Virus record (IMG/VR): IMGVR_UViG_3300005578_000003
Coordinates: 1 to 46,187 of that record
Length of the DNA stretch: 46,187 nucleotides
Source: a virus
Direction: 5' to 3' (one strand)
A model generated the notes under the pieces. The model saw only the letters and a program-made list of their open reading frames with translations. It searched no databases and was not told the origin of the DNA. Positions 1-7,834 of this stretch are shown here, one piece after another. Within the stretch, counting starts at the first letter, position 1. Each line of letters starts with the position of its first letter. A program made the translations under genes and the position numbers.

Positions 1-80
1 AGGCACATTTGTCGAGATCCCATATCTCTAGCTCTCCCTTCTCGTTTACAAGGCGTTTTGCAGTTTTAGACCAGCGCCGC
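1..80. repeat. Left copy of 80-bp terminal direct repeat
   Basis: Bases 1-80 are identical to bases 46108-46187. This is either the overlap left by assembling a circular or circularly permuted genome, or a short true terminal redundancy. The repeat holds the 3' end of the polymerase gene and, on the same strand in another frame, the start of the DUF3310 gene. The continuous reading across the junction supports treating the 46,107-bp unit as closed. Confidence 0.97.
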
Positions 81-2254
81 ACTAGCTTTGTTTTAGTTTT
101 GACGGGGCAATCTGGTAAGATTTCACGTCCCGCTTGATTCATTAGCGCAGTTGTTCGCACCGCAGCTTCGCGTGCGCGCTCTTCTCTAACCTCGATCAAG
201 AATTCATCATGAATGAAATTAGGAATGCGTGCGCCATACAAGGGAGAAGAGGGGACCGCATAGCATTCGCGCGTAAGCAGCCAGTAGGCGTGTTTTGCGA
301 CAACCGCACCCAACGCTTGGAACCCAAAGTTACACGCAGAGCAATAGGTTGCCTTGGCCCGTAGCAAGCCTGAGTAGGGAAGCTCTATGTTAAAGTTTTT
401 GCTTCCGCGTTCGAACGTGCGGATCAACTTCATGAAATCTCGCATCTCAGTCCAAGTGCCAAACCAAGTATCCTTAACAAATGCCCCTGTCTCTCGAGAC
501 ATTTTTAAACGATAAGATTTTGCAGCGTATGAAACGAAAGTGTCAACACTAAGCCCACCAGGTAGCCCAAAATTTCCAACCTTTCCGCAATCGCGAAAAT
601 TCTCAAAGGTCGGATCTTCTGCGGCATGTAACTGCATTCCTTTTTCATAAGAAATGCCGCACAGCTGCGCGCCAATGATTACGTGTGGATCTCGGTTTGC
701 GTTTAAGGCTTCTGCTAACCGTGAGTAACCCAGCCACCAAAGACAAAGCTGCGCAAGCGTGTGCAATTCCAGCATCGTATAATCAGGATTTATAAACACA
801 TGCCCAAGGCGCGGCATGAAACACTCTCGAATGCCTTTTAAGCGTCGGATATTCTGAATATTTGGGCTGCTCGATCCTGTGCGTCCCGTTGCTTCTATAG
901 TTTCAAAATGCGTATGAATCGGAAACTTGGAACCGAGCGCAAGGATCTTTAAATCTGTCGAAATGGTTTTTGACAGTGTTGACGCTTCTGCATACTGACA
1001 GAGCAACGGATCTCCGGTTTCTCTGCAGGAATCTGCGTCAAGTGCAACCTGTGGTTTCCAACTCGGATTCCCTGGTTTTCCGTGCCGTTCTTTTGGCTGC
1101 TTAGTAAGCTTAGGTTGCCTTCCCAATTCACGGCATACGATAAGCATTCGAGCTTGTGCAGCCTTGGTATTGCGCGTGAATTTCTTACTGGCAATGCCAG
1201 CTTTTTCAAGTTCCGCGATTGCTTCCCAAACCCACGCAAATTTTTTTCGGACTTTTTCTTTTTGATCACTTTGCGAAGTTTGGTAAGCCTCTTCTTCAGC
1301 AACACAATGCAGCTTAAGAGTTGGCCAATGTCTTAACAATTGGAGAGTTGGATCTCCACTCTTAAACAATGCGTCTGCGCTTAAACTTATTTTCGGAGGC
1401 GTACCGGGTTTTCTCACCAAAAAACGACTAACCAGCTTCTTGCGTTGAATATATTCTAAGAGCTTAGCTGTTTCGCGTTTGACCTCTATTCGCATAAGGC
1501 CGTCTTCACGGAGCTCCTGGCATACTTTTAAGTATTCTTCTGCGACAATTTTACCGAAACGATCAACCGCTTGTGCGTCTGTGCGTATGCCGTGAATTGA
1601 CGAAAGCTTAAGACAGAATCCCGCGCGCGCTTGACGAAACTGATCTCGTAACGGGTCTCTTCCGGGGAAATTCCAAGCTACGTCGCGTGGGATTTGCTCC
1701 TGTCCCAGATACGAAAATCCCGCGGCCATCGCGTCGTTACGCGAATAACGAATTGCTTCTTGTGGCCATTGCGAAATAGGAATGTGATCCCATTGTTGAT
1801 AAGAGTACCGCGGCGAATCCGGATCATCTTTTTGGAGATCGATCCCGCAATGTCTTTTCGCAACGCCCTCTAACCCGTATGAGTACTGAACCCATCTGCC
1901 ATCTTGCGCAACAAAACCGCGGTACTTCCCTGCAGCTAAATCAAGTAATTTTTGACGGGTTAAAATGTCCGTAACGCGATCATTTTCGTAAGCTGCAAAA
2001 ATTAGTTCAAGCGGTACGCGTGCTGCCATGCAAGCGAAATCAAATGCGATCTCTGCATTGGTAAGCAACACGTCTGGCTGTTCGAGCCAGTGTTGTAAAT
2101 ACCGGGGGGCGGCATGCTTATCGACAACGTCTGCGAACGTAAGCACGCCGTTTTCAATCAACGCAAACGACATACATACTACAGGCGGAGCATGTACCCC
2201 GGGACGCATCCGCCAGGTTTCTACATCCCACGCAACAACCTTAGAACTTGCCAT
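1..2254 (-). CDS. Family A DNA polymerase with 3'-5' exonuclease domain (stop lies across the map junction)
   Basis: Replicative DNA polymerase, 751 codons from ATG at 2254. The last sense codon (Ala) is at 4-2, and the TAA stop forms only when position 1 is joined to 46107-46106, so the gene is intact on the closed molecule. The N-terminal proofreading domain shows D10-V-E12, an N-A-E-I-A-F-D block and the ExoIII-like Y-S-R-N-D. The palm and fingers show motif A (D-Y-T-M-L-E-L-H), motif B (G-K-V-G-N-F-G-L-P-G-G) and motif C (H-D-E). The start overlaps the end of the small HTH gene by 14 bases with no strong Shine-Dalgarno site, which suggests translational coupling. It belongs to the leftward replication operon and is followed by DUF3310. 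The family is certain; substrate specificity (for example modified bases) cannot be judged. Confidence 0.96.
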   Translation of the reverse strand, partial: MASSKVVAWDVETWRMRPGVHAPPVVCMSFALIENGVLTFADVVDKHAAPRYLQHWLEQPDVLLTNAEIAFDFACMAARVPLELIFAAYENDRVTDILTRQKLLDLAAGKYRGFVAQDGRWVQYSYGLEGVAKRHCGIDLQKDDPDSPRYSYQQWDHIPISQWPQEAIRYSRNDAMAAGFSYLGQEQIPRDVAWNFPGRDPLRDQFRQARAGFCLKLSSIHGIRTDAQAVDRFGKIVAEEYLKVCQELREDGLMRIEVKRETAKLLEYIQRKKLVSRFLVRKPGTPPKISLSADALFKSGDPTLQLLRHWPTLKLHCVAEEEAYQTSQSDQKEKVRKKFAWVWEAIAELEKAGIASKKFTRNTKAAQARMLIVCRELGRQPKLTKQPKERHGKPGNPSWKPQVALDADSCRETGDPLLCQYAEASTLSKTISTDLKILALGSKFPIHTHFETIEATGRTGSSSPNIQNIRRLKGIRECFMPRLGHVFINPDYTMLELHTLAQLCLWWLGYSRLAEALNANRDPHVIIGAQLCGISYEKGMQLHAAEDPTFENFRDCGKVGNFGLPGGLSVDTFVSYAAKSYRLKMSRETGAFVKDTWFGTWTEMRDFMKLIRTFERGSKNFNIELPYSGLLRAKATYCSACNFGFQALGAVVAKHAYWLLTRECYAVPSSPLYGARIPNFIHDEFLIEVREERAREAAVRTTALMNQAGREILPDCPVKTKTKLVRRWSKTAKRLVNEKGELEIWDLDKCA

Positions 2255-2462
2255 TTAAGTATTTACGAATTCTCGCAGCCGAGTAACCTGTATGCAGACT
2301 GATTTGCCGAACCGTTTGCCCCTGTAAAAAAAGCATCTCTATTCGTCTACTCGTATTGTAACGCTGTGCTTTCGAGTGTTGCGCTTGACCTAAACGTTTA
2401 GCTTTTTTTATGTTAGCCAAGGCAATGTCCTGACTAATTTGCGTAACAGTTCGGTTTCTCAT
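2241..2462 (-). CDS. Small helix-turn-helix protein
   Basis: Basic 73-residue protein. Residues about 45-70 (VRQISLHTGYSAARIRKYL) have the spacing of a helix-turn-helix of the resolvase/sigma-region-4 type, so DNA binding is likely. It sits between the ssDNA-binding candidate and the polymerase and overlaps the polymerase start by 14 bases. Its ribosome-binding site (GAGGG just before the ATG at 2462) lies directly beside a strong inverted repeat at 2472-2519, so its translation may be controlled by that hairpin. It could be a transcriptional regulator or a replication accessory factor. The family is not identified. Confidence 0.75.
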   Translation of the reverse strand: MRNRTVTQISQDIALANIKKAKRLGQAQHSKAQRYNTSRRIEMLFLQGQTVRQISLHTGYSAARIRKYLNGKF

Positions 2463-2471
2463 TTTCCCTCG

Positions 2472-2519
2472 CCCTCTCGCCCCTCCGAAGTGCGTAACAA
2501 CTTCGAAAGGGCGAGAGGG
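2472..2519 (-). promoter_or_regulatory. 19-bp-arm hairpin before the HTH gene
   Basis: Arms 2472-2490 and 2501-2519 are complementary at 17 of 19 positions, and the two others can form G-U pairs in RNA, around a 10-base loop. It fills most of the only real gap (2463-2546) in this part of the leftward operon. There is no U-tract on either strand, so it is not a classical intrinsic terminator. Read leftward, the 3' arm contains GGAGGGG and GAGAGGG and ends 9 bases before the HTH start codon, so it could hide ribosome-binding sequence or act as an RNA-processing site. Confidence 0.7.
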
Positions 2520-2546
2520 GACGTCATATGCGTTACGTATTGCTAC

Positions 2547-3329
2547 TCACGCAACGTAGGGCGCAAAAGTCATATTTGTACGCACTTCTTGCTGTCCCGT
2601 TTGCCGATTGACAATGGTCTTAGGCGAGCCGAAGCCTTGCACTAAACGTCCTTTAAGCGGGTTAGGTGGATACATTGTAGAGACTTGTGCGTTAGGATCA
2701 GATCCCGCTTTCATGACGTGTGCGAGCTTAGTTTGATCGATCCCCATGGAAACGAGTTGTTGTTCATTTTGCGCGCCTAATGCGTTAACGAAAAACGCCT
2801 TTAGAATTCCTGGCCACACTGCTTTTGATTTAGGATCGGATCCGAGTTTTTGGCACCACGTCCGCATTTCTCCGACTTTTACATTTGGGTTATTCGAAGC
2901 GACGATTTCGAATTCGGAGATAAAAGACGGATTAAATGCGGTAACGAGAGTGCGATCGATTCGCAGGATGTATTGACCAGGTTCGAAAAACGGGAATCGG
3001 TTACCGGCCATGGCAGACGCAGCAACCGCGTCCGGATCAAAGTTCGCACTTCCGAACGCTTGCTGAGGCGGTTGCCCGTTGATCGTAGGGAAGCCAGGGC
3101 TTTGTGCATACTGAGGAACGGACGCCGCAGTGGGGTACTGTTGCGGCGGCATTCCGTATTGAGGAGGCTGTGCGTTCGGAGGGATGAGCGCGCTAAGTCC
3201 CGGAGCTGTGCCAGGCGCGGGAGCGTATTGTTGCTGCTGTTGCGGAAAACCTTGCTGCTGTTGCGGAACAGGGGGGGCACCGGGATACATTGGATTAGGA
3301 GGTGGATTATTCGGAGGATATTGATTCAT
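2547..3329 (-). CDS. Pro/Gln-rich protein, candidate ssDNA-binding protein
   Basis: 260 residues in two parts. Residues 1 to about 105 are low-complexity, rich in Pro, Gln, Asn, Gly and Tyr, and surely disordered. The rest is a compact beta-rich domain (GQYILRIDRTLV, SEFEIVASNN) that resembles phage OB-fold or DUF669-like replication proteins by pattern only. It lies in the replication operon directly after the SF2 helicase, where a single-strand-binding protein is expected and none else is seen. A good Shine-Dalgarno site (AAGGAG, 9-base spacing) sits inside the end of the helicase gene. If it is the SSB, the disordered segment is N-terminal, unlike the acidic C-terminal tail of bacterial SSB. 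The function is inferred from position. Confidence 0.6.
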   Translation of the reverse strand: MNQYPPNNPPPNPMYPGAPPVPQQQQGFPQQQQQYAPAPGTAPGLSALIPPNAQPPQYGMPPQQYPTAASVPQYAQSPGFPTINGQPPQQAFGSANFDPDAVAASAMAGNRFPFFEPGQYILRIDRTLVTAFNPSFISEFEIVASNNPNVKVGEMRTWCQKLGSDPKSKAVWPGILKAFFVNALGAQNEQQLVSMGIDQTKLAHVMKAGSDPNAQVSTMYPPNPLKGRLVQGFGSPKTIVNRQTGQQEVRTNMTFAPYVA

Positions 3330-3333
3330 TTTT

Positions 3334-5055
3334 TTAGTCTCCTTGCCAGTAACGTGGGCTAGTACCTAGGTTTGGAATTAAGGAATATTGTGCGATTAAG
3401 AGGGGGTTAAGCTGACCTTGTGTCTGTTGTACAAATTGAGCTTCTTTGACAGCCGCATCGATTGCGGACAAATTTTCGCGACATGAAATTGCAATGTCGG
3501 CTCGTACTTCGGAGGCTTCTTGTCCTTCGCGATGCGTGCGTCCAAGAGTTTGCTGCCACGTTGTTGCAGCCTGTGGTGTGCAAAGAATGAGGTTACGCGA
3601 CCAGCCTTGTAGGTTTCGGCCTTCCCCATTGCTCTCAATCGAGACGATCGCACTCCGGTCGCGTGGTGCGGATTCAATTGATCTGCCGTCCAAGTCTAAG
3701 CCTCCGGCGCCATAATATTTGATACCGAGCAATTTTTGCAGAGTGAAACCGCACTCGCGGTGCCGAGTCCAAATGAGTCCCGGTTTTGAATGCGCCTCCC
3801 ACCAACCCGCAAACGTCAAAACGGACGTGCTTAACCAACGCGCCACTGTACGAGGTTTAAATGTTGGACGTATCGTTTTCCACGCTACGTATTCGCGCGC
3901 GTCTGAATGCGCGTGAGCGACCGCAAGCTCCGTATCTAGCGGCTTGTGTGTACGGCGGCTGTTACGAATTTTATCCCGAACAAACGCGCACCATTCGCGT
4001 CGTGCCTCTAACCAGTCATTAGGGGGGCGGGGATCCCAGTAATAAAAAAAGCCGCAGGACAATTCAAAGGCGTGACGGTAAATACTAAGAGGATCGCTTA
4101 ATGGCCAGCCGTCAGGCGTCTCCGCAAGGGTTCTAAATTTTTTAAAAGCCTCGTCTAGATAAGGATCGTCCGGCGCCTTGTAAAAATCAATTCGTAAATT
4201 CTTATCGCAACTCAATTCGTCTGCACACACGACGCCGGTTGTCTCTCGGAGCCGTCGACGAAATGCAAGACGTGCTGTCACAAGCGGATCGGAATTGATT
4301 TCGCTGTCAGGTAAAACAAATTTATAAAGTACACCCACTTCGCGACGCTTGAACACGTCAATATTTTCGTCCAGTGCGTTGCACCATTCGTCAAGCGCAA
4401 GCCAGGTACGCGGCGCAGGAGAACGAATTCCGAAGGCCCAATCAAGAAGATGTGCAAAATCTCGGAGCGACTTTCGCAAGATGGTCGCCGTCAAAGCGGC
4501 AAACATAATCTTTTGACCGTCATGACGAACTGCTTTTACATAACGCCCTACGCGCTGCACACCGGCCGTTTCTTCATTTCGCAATTTGTGTACTTCGTCG
4601 CACACAATCAAATCAGGACGATACCTCAGCAACAAATCAGCTGAGTTGATCCTAGACAGCTGCGAGTAAGATTCAATTCGGTATGGGCGAAAAGGCGCGA
4701 TCCAATGCCTTCTTAATTCCCCAAATTCAGCTGTTGTTTTTTCTCTTTTTAGTTTCGCAGGAACTAAAAGCAAAGGACGTTTAGCTGCGAGAATCGTTGG
4801 CAAGAGCCATGTCAAAAGCGTTTTACCGCCACCTGTTGTAATCGCTGCAAAAAGTCCGTTGGCCTTGTATGCTTCTAACAAAGCATAGGCTTGAATCGGT
4901 TTGAGTTTACAACCCGCAAGACGTCCCGTTTCCGTAACTACAGAAGAAGTAAGTTCTTCTGCGAGAGTTTGCATGTCATGAAACGAAGGAACGCGCCTTC
5001 GCGGCAAACGGAAAATACGTTCAAATTCTTCGGACCATCCTACGGGTTGCAACAT
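3334..5055 (-). CDS. Superfamily 2 DNA helicase
   Basis: 573-residue ATP-dependent DNA unwinding or translocating enzyme. Motif I is T73-T-G-G-G-K-T79, motif II is D153-E-V-H156, motif III is L-T-A-T near 188-191, and motif VI is Q-T-L-G-R-T-H-R-E-G-Q around 502-512, with arginine fingers near R506 and R509. The DEVH box and the G-R-x-H-R-x-G-Q motif VI resemble the DEAD/DEAH and Snf2-like families. It probably acts in replication initiation or recombination with the neighbouring nuclease and polymerase. The start ATG is two bases after the previous gene's stop, with only a weak ribosome-binding site, so coupling is likely. No protein-protein interaction domain was recognised. Confidence 0.92.
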   Translation of the reverse strand: MLQPVGWSEEFERIFRLPRRRVPSFHDMQTLAEELTSSVVTETGRLAGCKLKPIQAYALLEAYKANGLFAAITTGGGKTLLTWLLPTILAAKRPLLLVPAKLKREKTTAEFGELRRHWIAPFRPYRIESYSQLSRINSADLLLRYRPDLIVCDEVHKLRNEETAGVQRVGRYVKAVRHDGQKIMFAALTATILRKSLRDFAHLLDWAFGIRSPAPRTWLALDEWCNALDENIDVFKRREVGVLYKFVLPDSEINSDPLVTARLAFRRRLRETTGVVCADELSCDKNLRIDFYKAPDDPYLDEAFKKFRTLAETPDGWPLSDPLSIYRHAFELSCGFFYYWDPRPPNDWLEARREWCAFVRDKIRNSRRTHKPLDTELAVAHAHSDAREYVAWKTIRPTFKPRTVARWLSTSVLTFAGWWEAHSKPGLIWTRHRECGFTLQKLLGIKYYGAGGLDLDGRSIESAPRDRSAIVSIESNGEGRNLQGWSRNLILCTPQAATTWQQTLGRTHREGQEASEVRADIAISCRENLSAIDAAVKEAQFVQQTQGQLNPLLIAQYSLIPNLGTSPRYWQGD

Positions 5056-5057
5056 GG

Positions 5058-5345
5058 TTAACGTTTGTTTTTATCCTCAGGACGTGCAGAGACATTTACA
5101 TCCGCGGGCGATCCCGGTTGTTGTGACGCATGACCTCCCGTACGAGCCATTTCATTTGCGAGACGTTCGCCCGACGTTTGACCTTCTTTGACTGTCGTTT
5201 CTACGGACCGTTTTGCTTTTTCGAGCGCGTCCTTAGGTTCCATTTTGTTAGTCAAATCTGTGATCAACTCTGCCACCAATGCGAGTTGGTGCTGTGGTAG
5301 CTGCTGCAAATTCCCTAGGACCGTTGCGTAATTTTGATCAGCCAT
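5058..5345 (-). CDS. Hypothetical 95-residue protein of the replication operon
   Basis: The start is taken at the ATG at 5345 because it has a strong Shine-Dalgarno site (GAGGTGG); a longer reading from 5375 lies inside the upstream gene. The protein (MADQNYATVLG...) is helical at the N-terminus, with a leucine-rich stretch (LQQLPQHQLALVAELI), then charged and Gly/Pro-rich, ending in D-K-N-K-R. No motif was recognised. It overlaps the exonuclease by 8 bases and is followed after two bases by the helicase, so it may be a small partner of one of them. Confidence 0.75.
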   Translation of the reverse strand: MADQNYATVLGNLQQLPQHQLALVAELITDLTNKMEPKDALEKAKRSVETTVKEGQTSGERLANEMARTGGHASQQPGSPADVNVSARPEDKNKR

Positions 5346-5952
5346 TTTCCACCTCTGTTTCGATTTTAGGATCACACGTCAGCCTTAAAAGCTGCGACTG
5401 ATATTGTACGTCAACAAGCGCATTATGTCGCGTCTCAGGACGTTCGAGACTCGGTCGCCCGCGTTCGTCAAATAACGTTCGCAGACACCGTCCTTTGCGA
5501 TAGCCCCACAATTCCTTTTCAAATTTCAGATTTGGCAATAAATAATGAAATGCAAATCTCAAAATTGGCAGATCAAAATCCGCACCGTAAGCCCAAATTC
5601 GAAACGGTTTGTTCTCCGCAACTTGTGCGTTTTCTGTAAAAACTTCTTCCGCATTTCGACTAGGAAAATTGCAGAGTAACCATTTCCAAAACTTGGTTAA
5701 GACGTCCTGAGTTGGCAAAGAAAAATTGGTACGAATTTCTTGTCTCGCAGTCTCGTTCTTCCCTAACCACCATCGCAGCGTGTCGCTATCATTTGCACGC
5801 AAGCCGCATTCTAAAGGATCACTACATACAGCATAGAAAAAATCAGATGAGGTAAGCACGCGACACGCACCAATTGAAAGCAAAGCACAGCCAGGGACCG
5901 TGCCTAGCGTTTCGACATCTACCATAACGTCATTTTCGCTTAGAACGATCAT
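5338..5952 (-). CDS. DEDDh-type 3'-5' exonuclease (DnaQ/RNase T fold)
   Basis: 204-residue nuclease predicted to remove nucleotides from 3' ends. The catalytic pattern is D12-V-E14 (motif I, MVDVETLG), W-A-Y-G-A-D-F-D with D125/D127 (motif II), and H176-N-A-L-V-D181 (motif III). The His-x4-Asp arrangement marks the DEDDh subgroup. The sequence around motif III (RHNALVDVQYQ) resembles the Rv2179c-like 3'-5' exoribonucleases and T4 DexA-type phage exonucleases. It overlaps the upstream nuclease gene by 4 bases (ATGA) and the next gene by 8. Since the polymerase has its own proofreading domain, this enzyme more likely serves recombination, host nucleic acid turnover or RNA trimming. Confidence 0.9.
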   Translation of the reverse strand: MIVLSENDVMVDVETLGTVPGCALLSIGACRVLTSSDFFYAVCSDPLECGLRANDSDTLRWWLGKNETARQEIRTNFSLPTQDVLTKFWKWLLCNFPSRNAEEVFTENAQVAENKPFRIWAYGADFDLPILRFAFHYLLPNLKFEKELWGYRKGRCLRTLFDERGRPSLERPETRHNALVDVQYQSQLLRLTCDPKIETEVENG

Positions 5953-6713
5953 CGGGTCGCAGCTTCGATTTTTTCAAAAATAGAAGTTGCCCACGCGATA
6001 ATTTGATCTGGATTTGCACCAGGATTAACTTGCAATTGTTGCAACATTATCGCCTTAATAAATTCCCGTTTCTCGCAGTTCCGTTCGAAAAAATACGACG
6101 TCTTTTCTGCCGTGTGATCATAACCGAGGCTTGGGGAGGTTACGGCCGCAGGTTCGCTACGCTTTTTCGAAACCGAACCTGCGGGACGCCCTCTCCCTCG
6201 TTTCGGAGTGCCGTTAGGGGCGTCCAGACCTATTGACGATTGCTCCTGCTCTCCGGCCTCTACAGCTTGCCTTGCGAGCGCCTCTAATGTGTTGAGAGAC
6301 TGAGCTACCCCTGGCGTGAAATTGCCTGTAGGAGGCGGCATTTGCGGAAGCGGCGCGGGCATAGGCAAAGGCGCAGGAGGCGCGTACGCTTGCGCTGCTT
6401 CCGGAGACAACACCGGATTTGGGTATTGCGGTTGTTGATATTGCTGCGGCTGCGGTTGTTGCTGAGGATACGATTGCGGCAATTGCTGCGGCTGACCTTG
6501 CTGTGGATATTGCGGGTACTGTGGCTGCTGATATTGCTGCGGCGGCTGCTGCGACGACTGTGGCTGCGCTTGCTGCAAAGGCGGGATAGGATTTGGCGGG
6601 GGCGGTTGATATGCGTTTTGCGGCTGCGGTTGCGGCTGCAGTCCAAATTGCCCATTTTGCTGAGCCGCTGCCATTTGAGTTAATCGGTTTTTCAATTCTG
6701 CTACGTCAGACAT
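5949..6713 (-). CDS. Possible internal translation product: C-terminal half of the Fe-S nuclease gene
   Basis: In frame inside the nuclease gene, Met282 (ATG at 6713) is preceded by AGGAGA with about 10-base spacing, better than most ribosome-binding sites in this operon. Starting there gives a 254-residue protein (MSDVAELKNRLTQ...) with a short helical N-terminus, the Pro/Gln-rich region, the AT-hook and the C-terminal helices but no nuclease domain. The site falls exactly after the Fe-S cysteines, at the domain boundary. This suggests one gene making two products, or a recent fusion of two genes. The reading is inferred from the start signals alone. Confidence 0.5.
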   Translation of the reverse strand: MSDVAELKNRLTQMAAAQQNGQFGLQPQPQPQNAYQPPPPNPIPPLQQAQPQSSQQPPQQYQQPQYPQYPQQGQPQQLPQSYPQQQPQPQQYQQPQYPNPVLSPEAAQAYAPPAPLPMPAPLPQMPPPTGNFTPGVAQSLNTLEALARQAVEAGEQEQSSIGLDAPNGTPKRGRGRPAGSVSKKRSEPAAVTSPSLGYDHTAEKTSYFFERNCEKREFIKAIMLQQLQVNPGANPDQIIAWATSIFEKIEAATR

Positions 6714-7556
6714 GTTTTTATTTTCTCCTGTATCGAAAATGATTTTTGAAATGTCAATCTGAGCTGCACACGGTCCGCCTGCACTTCGGTGATATGGGCA
6801 GCCTCCAAACGAGGAACAGAAATCAGTATTCTTTGGCAGATCGTGAGGGGAGATTTTTAGCCTAATTATTTGCCTGAGTAAATCAGCTTCTTGAATTATT
6901 TCACGCGTGAAATTTTCGACGTCGTTTCGAATAAAAGTCCAGTCTACAAATCGAGACTCGCGTGCGCCTTTTGACAACGCGTAAATCCAACGACCTGAAA
7001 TCCGATCAACACGCGCATTTTGCATTACGTCAAAAGAATATAAATTCCCTTGGACGTCCGCGCGTAGCGAGGCCGGGGTATGCATATAATTGAACGTGGA
7101 CCCGGTTTTATAATCGGTTAAATACCAATTCCAACGGGGTAGATTTTCGTATCCGAGGATTAAATCCGAGTAACCAACAAAGCGCACAGGTTCAAGTTCA
7201 GGTACCAGTAAACGAGTATTTAAATGAATTGACCGGCGCAACGTCTCAGGCTCATTAGGCGCTCGATATCCGTCCGCTTGCATAAATGCAGCTGCTTCCA
7301 CATCCGGAAGCCATTGAACCATTGTGAGCGCGCGCTGCGCAGCCTCGTGTTCAAACGCCATAGGCTGTTTAAACGCGTACTTTTGTAGCTCTCTATGTAC
7401 CTCTTCGCCAAACGCTTGCGCCCGCGTTGCGGGGGCTTGTAAGCCCCATAATTTACGAAATCCCCATGCCGCGAGACAGCCGCGTGCCAAAGATATTTGC
7501 GAAGCCGAGAATTCTTCTTTCGGCAAATATCCCACTATTGGCGAGTCTTGGATCAT
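5949..7556 (-). CDS. Cas4/RecB-like Fe-S PD-(D/E)XK nuclease with Pro/Gln-rich and AT-hook tail
   Basis: 535 residues. The N-terminal 270 form a RecB-family nuclease: H54 in G-E-E-V-H, D131 in G-Y-S-D-L, and D148-Y-K150-T-G. C27 plus the later trio C247, C253 and C263 match the four-cysteine Fe-S cluster of Cas4/AddB-type nucleases. Residues about 290-440 are a long Pro/Gln/Tyr-rich disordered stretch, followed by an AT-hook-like segment (K-R-G-R-G-R-P, about 452-458) and a short C-terminal helical domain. First gene of the leftward replication operon; the next gene overlaps by ATGA. It likely processes DNA ends for recombination-dependent replication. A well-placed internal start at 6713 may also give the tail as a separate protein. 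Confidence 0.9.
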   Translation of the reverse strand: MIQDSPIVGYLPKEEFSASQISLARGCLAAWGFRKLWGLQAPATRAQAFGEEVHRELQKYAFKQPMAFEHEAAQRALTMVQWLPDVEAAAFMQADGYRAPNEPETLRRSIHLNTRLLVPELEPVRFVGYSDLILGYENLPRWNWYLTDYKTGSTFNYMHTPASLRADVQGNLYSFDVMQNARVDRISGRWIYALSKGARESRFVDWTFIRNDVENFTREIIQEADLLRQIIRLKISPHDLPKNTDFCSSFGGCPYHRSAGGPCAAQIDISKIIFDTGENKNMSDVAELKNRLTQMAAAQQNGQFGLQPQPQPQNAYQPPPPNPIPPLQQAQPQSSQQPPQQYQQPQYPQYPQQGQPQQLPQSYPQQQPQPQQYQQPQYPNPVLSPEAAQAYAPPAPLPMPAPLPQMPPPTGNFTPGVAQSLNTLEALARQAVEAGEQEQSSIGLDAPNGTPKRGRGRPAGSVSKKRSEPAAVTSPSLGYDHTAEKTSYFFERNCEKREFIKAIMLQQLQVNPGANPDQIIAWATSIFEKIEAATR

Positions 7557-7834
7557 ACGTAAACCAACGTATGCATTTTCAAGTATTTAGCTCTGCGCTG
7601 GTTCCTAGTGTGTTGCGTTGTGTTTTCCTTCTTAGATTCACCCCGAGCTGGTTGAGAGCGGACGAACCCGCAATCCTCGGAAAAGACAGGGCTTAAATGT
7701 TTTGTTAGCTTAGGTCGCAACGGCATGCCTTACCTCAGGCTTATTAGATGGCAACAAGAAAACAACAAATGCAAATAAAAAAAATTCCGCTGGCCATTGC
7801 GTAAGACTGGCAACTATATCTTGACAGGTTTTGC
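7557..7834. promoter_or_regulatory. Divergent control region between replication operons
   Basis: 278 bases separate the leftward nuclease operon (start 7556) from the rightward primase gene (start 7835). No convincing gene is present. A leftward promoter candidate is listed separately. For the rightward gene I see no clear sigma70 pair; TTGACA at 7821-7826 is too close to the start codon to serve it, and the ribosome-binding site is only ACAGG. The region must drive both early transcripts and could hold an origin, but no iterons or DnaA boxes were recognised. Confidence 0.6.
7741..7768 (-). promoter_or_regulatory. Candidate leftward sigma70-type promoter for the replication operon
   Basis: Read on the minus strand: -35 TTGTTG (7768-7763), 16-base spacer, -10 TAATAA (7746-7741). 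It points at the nuclease gene, leaving a leader of roughly 180 bases. Judged by eye only. Confidence 0.35.

Noticed and set aside
949-1305. 118-codon ORF on the minus strand within the polymerase region
   Set aside because: It lies in another frame of the polymerase gene, whose motifs run uninterrupted through the same region; basic low-complexity translation without a ribosome-binding site.
2850-3362. 170-codon plus-strand ORF opposite the Pro/Gln-rich protein
   Set aside because: Arg/Leu-rich translation typical of the antisense of a Gln/Pro-rich gene; no start signal.
6342-6683. 113-codon Arg/Leu-rich plus-strand ORF
   Set aside because: Complement of the CAG/CCG-rich repeat tract in the nuclease gene; composition artefact.
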